Assembly: GCF_000272405.2 (NCBI RefSeq)
Contig: NZ_AJZM02000227.1
Span: 1-62,266 of the forward strand
Direction of reading: 5' to 3'
DNA: 62,266 nt
From: Vibrio tasmaniensis 1F-187
GTDB lineage: Bacteria; Pseudomonadota; Gammaproteobacteria; Enterobacterales; Vibrionaceae
The notes under the pieces were generated by a model that made no database searches, was not told the DNA's origin, and was given only the letters and a program-made list of their open reading frames with translations. This document shows, piece after piece, positions 60,141 to 62,266 of this stretch (positions are counted from its first letter, which is position 1; the number at the start of each line of letters is the position of its first letter). A program made the position numbers and the translations under genes.

Positions 60141-60153
60141 ATGACCAAGTCAT
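60141..60153. promoter_or_regulatory. Perfect 13-bp palindrome in metH-antiporter gap
   Basis: ATGAC-CAA-GTCAT lies 15 bp beyond the met boxes. It is the right size for a dimeric repressor or activator but matches no site I recognise (it is not a MetR TGAAN5TTCA). Confidence 0.35.
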
Positions 60154-60229
60154 GACAAAAAAATGTTTGCTATTTGAGCATGAGACAACGAGAATTAATA
60201 TTCATATTTTGTTACATATTGAGTTCCCA

Positions 60230-61510
60230 ATGTCGGTCTATTACACCTTATGCTTCTTGTCCGCTGCTGCCATGCTTATTGCTTTCGTTAATACCAAAAT
60301 TGGTAAAATGCAGACAACCATCGCCATCACAGCTGGTTCAATGATGCTATCTCTATTGATTATCATTGCGGGACAAAACAATTGGTTCCAATTGGCTGAC
60401 ATCGCCTCAGAAACCGTTGCCAGTATCAATTTTGAAGACTTCCTCCTGAAAGGAATACTGGGATTCTTACTCTTTGCAGGTGGTTTGGGGATTAAGTTAC
60501 CTAATCTAAAAGATCAGAAATGGGAAATAACGGTACTCGCTCTTGGTGCTACACTATTTTCGACATTCTTTATTGGCTTTGTACTTTATGGATTCTGTCA
60601 ATTTATCGGTATTCAATTTGACCTAATTTATTGCTTACTGTTTGGTTCTCTAATCTCTCCAACCGATCCAATAGCTGTATTAGCAATAGTGAAGAAGCTC
60701 GATGCTCCCAGACGAATCTCTACTCAAATAGAGGGAGAATCTCTATTCAACGATGGTTTTGGCCTAGTCATCTTCGTAACCCTATTTACCATTGCGTTCG
60801 GCACAGAAGCACCGACTGTAGGTAGCGTGACCTTGTTATTCGTCCAAGAAGCTATTGGCGGTATCGTCTACGGATTTGTTCTAGGTTTGATATTCCACTA
60901 TCTAATCAGCAACACAGATGACCACTCGATGGAGTTGCTATTAACCATCGGTATTCCTACAGCTGGTTATGCTTTTGCAGAGGTTCTGCATGTATCTGGA
61001 CCATTAGCAATGGTGGTATCTGGTATCATGATAGGCAACTGGACACGCTTCATCGGATTTTCTAAGGAAAGTGAGGATCACCTAGACCATTTCTGGGAAT
61101 TAATAGATGAGTTCTTAAATGGCGTACTATTCTTATTGATTGGTATGTCTATGCTGCTATTCAAGTTCCACCAAGAAGATTGGATTTTGATGGCGTTCGC
61201 AGTCCCTCTAGTATTGAGTGCACGCTACCTCAGTGTGTTCTTGTCTTATATTGGATTTAAACGTTTTAGAACTTACAACCCATGGTCGATTAAGATTCTA
61301 ACTTGGGGTGGTTTGCGTGGTGGCTTAGCTCTAGCCATGGCACTTTCAATCCCTTCAGGTATCTGGGTGATTGAAGACAAGGCAATCGATGTAAAAGAGA
61401 TTATCCTCGTCATGACATACGCTGTTGTTGTGTTCTCAATCTTAGTCCAAGGTTCAACAATTACTCCTATGATAGAGAAAGCGAAGCAAGCTGAGAAAGA
61501 GCTAGATTAA
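60230..61510 (+). CDS. CPA1-family sodium/proton antiporter (NhaP type)
   Basis: Inner-membrane monovalent cation/proton exchanger of 426 residues with 12-13 hydrophobic spans. CPA1 hallmarks: SPTDPIAVLAIVKK (transport core Asp), IEGESLFNDGFG and WGGLRGGLALAMALS. I chose ATG 60230, which begins the first membrane span (MSVYYTLCFLSAAAM); the longer in-frame starts (60152, 59981) would add residues lacking any membrane or homologous segment and overlap metH. It ends in an E/K-rich tail and a terminator follows. Likely substrate is sodium or potassium. Confidence 0.87.
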   Translation: MSVYYTLCFLSAAAMLIAFVNTKIGKMQTTIAITAGSMMLSLLIIIAGQNNWFQLADIASETVASINFEDFLLKGILGFLLFAGGLGIKLPNLKDQKWEITVLALGATLFSTFFIGFVLYGFCQFIGIQFDLIYCLLFGSLISPTDPIAVLAIVKKLDAPRRISTQIEGESLFNDGFGLVIFVTLFTIAFGTEAPTVGSVTLLFVQEAIGGIVYGFVLGLIFHYLISNTDDHSMELLLTIGIPTAGYAFAEVLHVSGPLAMVVSGIMIGNWTRFIGFSKESEDHLDHFWELIDEFLNGVLFLLIGMSMLLFKFHQEDWILMAFAVPLVLSARYLSVFLSYIGFKRFRTYNPWSIKILTWGGLRGGLALAMALSIPSGIWVIEDKAIDVKEIILVMTYAVVVFSILVQGSTITPMIEKAKQAEKELD

Positions 61511-61530
61511 CATCTAAATAGATCAACCGA

Positions 61531-61557
61531 GGCCGCCTACTGTAGGTGGCCTTTTTT
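61531..61557 (+). terminator. Antiporter terminator
   Basis: GGCCGCCTA (61531-61539) pairs with TAGGTGGCC (61543-61551, one G-T pair), followed by six T residues. Confidence 0.88.
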
Positions 61558-61794
61558 ATACCTAATGAAAGTCAGATCCACCGATTTCTTTACTGCACGC
61601 TAGCTGAAGGAACATAGAGCTTACCTTGGGTAGTTGATGTACTATTATTGGAGTACTCAAAAACTTAATGTAGGGGGAACATTTAATTTGGCCAGAACTA
61701 TTTCAGGAAGTTAAGCCACGCAGATAATTCATTCTTATGCGCACTCGCTAGTCTACCTAATAAACCACCCTCAAGTTTTATAAGCATAAATCGA

Positions 61795-61858
61795 AAGGCT
61801 TGAACCTTTCACCTGAAAGCTGAAATAACGAGACTTAACATCTCGTTGCTATAGCCTT
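61795..61858 (+). ncRNA. Candidate structured RNA element
   Basis: A three-way-junction fold can be drawn: outer stem AAGGCT (61795-61800) with AGCCTT (61853-61858), a CTTTC-ACCT-GAAAG hairpin (61806-61819) and AACGAGA-CTTAACA-TCTCGTT (61827-61847) with a 7-nt loop. It could be a decayed tRNA or an unknown element; there is no independent evidence of transcription. Confidence 0.25.
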
Positions 61859-61957
61859 ATTTATTAGCAGAACAACAGAGCAAAATGAGTGTTGAGCAGA
61901 TAGATATAGCTAAAGGAGTACTCGGGGCTTTTAGCGTTGCTTCTAAAGATGACAGGA

Positions 61958-61985
61958 ATAATAAAGGCTCTAGCACTTCTGCCGG
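61958..61985 (-). repeat. Repeat hairpin remnant 1
   Basis: Contains AAAGGCTCTAGCAYTTCTGC, the same block found at 62111-62140 (variant) and 62244-62266. On the minus strand it reads as the 3' half of a hairpin followed by TTTATT; its 5' arm is decayed. Confidence 0.6.
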
Positions 61986-62010
61986 AACGCGCAGTCTAGA
62001 TCCTTATATA

Positions 62011-62072
62011 TGGCAGGGCTCGAATGAGCCAGCACTCCGGAGATTCGACCACACTGGTGAGCTAAAAGCGCC
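62011..62072 (-). pseudogene. Degenerate tRNA-like sequence 1
   Basis: Read on the minus strand the segment has a box-A-like TAGCTCA (62058-62064), a box-B-like TTCGAGCC (62017-62024) and a 3' end GCCCTGCCA with terminal CCA. At 62 nt it is too short for a whole tRNA and the anticodon arm is not recoverable. Identity uncertain. Confidence 0.45.
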
Positions 62073-62110
62073 TAGTTATCCAAACATAGCTTCGAAGAAG
62101 CAACAGACGT

Positions 62111-62140
62111 AAAAAAGCCCTAGCATTTCTGCTGAGGCTT
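62111..62140 (-). terminator. Repeat hairpin 2, terminator-like
   Basis: On the minus strand AAGCCTCAGCA pairs with TGCTAGGGCTT around a GAAA loop (one wobble, one mismatch) and a T run follows. It lies directly downstream of the second tRNA-like remnant, as terminators do in tRNA arrays. Confidence 0.65.
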
Positions 62141-62146
62141 TGTATG

Positions 62147-62222
62147 TGGCAGGAGTAGAGGTTTAGACTCCCAACACGCGCTATTTTGGCAAGCCGGGGA
62201 ATCCGCAGCTTTGCTAATGGCG
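62147..62222 (-). pseudogene. Decayed tRNA-Trp-like sequence
   Basis: The 76-nt minus-strand segment keeps the tRNA-Trp block GTGTTGGGAGT (62167-62177), a CCAAAA trace of the anticodon loop (62184-62189) and the 3' end CTCCTGCCA with terminal CCA. The acceptor stem no longer pairs and the D arm is broken, so it is not expected to be functional. Confidence 0.6.
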
Positions 62223-62240
62223 TATAATTAGCTTCAGAAA

Positions 62241-62266
62241 GCAAAAAGGCTCTAGCATTTCTGCTA
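62241..62266 (-). repeat. Repeat hairpin 3, cut by the window edge
   Basis: TAGCA-GAAA-TGCTAGAGCC followed by a T run on the minus strand, a third copy of the terminator-like repeat. The remaining arm lies outside the window, which suggests that the tRNA-type array continues to the right. Confidence 0.6.

Larger units (their letters stand above)
61511..62266. other. Right-edge region without a supported protein gene
   Basis: The last 750 bp contain the antiporter terminator, then no convincing gene. From 61795 they hold a folded plus-strand element and, further right, tRNA-like remnants with repeated hairpins on the minus strand. A 75-codon ORF at 61885-62112 crosses a tRNA remnant and has no ribosome site, so I do not accept it. 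From about 61560 to 61790 I see no recognisable feature. Confidence 0.6.

Noticed and set aside
59981..60229. N-terminal extension of the antiporter from the first in-frame ATG
   Set aside because: It would overlap metH on the other strand and adds no membrane segment or homologous sequence.
61670..61760. Possible 5S rRNA remnant near the right edge
   Set aside because: A few short words resemble 5S rRNA (GAACT, CAGGAAGT) but I could not align helices on either strand; a covariance-model search would be needed.
61885..62112. 75-codon ORF in the right-edge region
   Set aside because: No ribosome site, no recognisable fold, and its second half is antisense to a tRNA-like remnant and a repeat hairpin.

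Overview
The window looks like a chromosome-1 segment of a Vibrio, probably a marine species close to the Splendidus clade. The evidence is a complete mannose-sensitive hemagglutinin (MSHA) type IV pilus locus lying between mreB and ssb, with qstR, galU, uvrA, a PglL-type oligosaccharyltransferase, lysC and metH following in the order known from Vibrio cholerae. Codon use and base composition look uniform, and I see no prophage, insertion sequence or CRISPR array. The species assignment is inference from protein content only.

Layout. 1-10.1 kb: a small hypothetical gene, mdh, divergent argR, a TAXI-type TRAP transporter (binding protein plus fused permease) with a universal stress protein, then a D-2-hydroxyacid dehydrogenase and an RluA-type pseudouridine synthase on the minus strand and an unusual Nramp-related transporter on the plus strand. 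10.1-14.9 kb: rapA and a divergent PIN-PhoH protein. 15.0-25.9 kb: a leftward cluster mreB-mreC-mreD-maf-rng-yhdP-nitrilase-tldD, joining cell-shape, RNA-processing and envelope genes. 26.0-45.7 kb: a leftward run csrD(mshH)-mshI-J-K-L-M-N-E-G-F-B-A-C-D-O-P-Q, tightly packed with many overlapping start and stop codons. 45.8-53.2 kb: ssb (minus), then qstR, galU, uvrA and pglL (plus). 53.3-61.5 kb: a class V aminotransferase (minus), lysC under a lysine riboswitch (plus), metH with a MetJ-type operator (minus) and a CPA1 sodium/proton antiporter (plus). 61.5-62.3 kb: no convincing protein gene; it holds decayed tRNA-like sequences on the minus strand alternating with repeated terminator-like hairpins, plus one structured element on the plus strand.

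How it works together. The msh genes encode the whole pilus machine: inner-membrane platform (MshI, J, K, G), secretin (MshL), ATPases (MshE, MshM), major pilin MshA and minor pilins (MshB, C, D, O, P) and a large exported protein, MshQ. The MshE N-terminus carries the c-di-GMP-binding MshEN repeats, and csrD with degenerate GGDEF/EAL domains lies directly upstream. QstR links neighbouring DNA metabolism genes to competence control. Amino-acid synthesis from aspartate (lysC, metH) is governed by a riboswitch and a repressor site visible in the sequence.

The most notable items are the tRNA-remnant array at the right edge, an internal repeat in Maf, a tandem Ser/Asn repeat in the MshL secretin, a 14-bp perfect stem between mreB and mreC, an Nramp relative lacking the canonical metal-binding motifs, and a TRAP permease with a PDZ-like tail. 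No wholly new multi-gene system was found.
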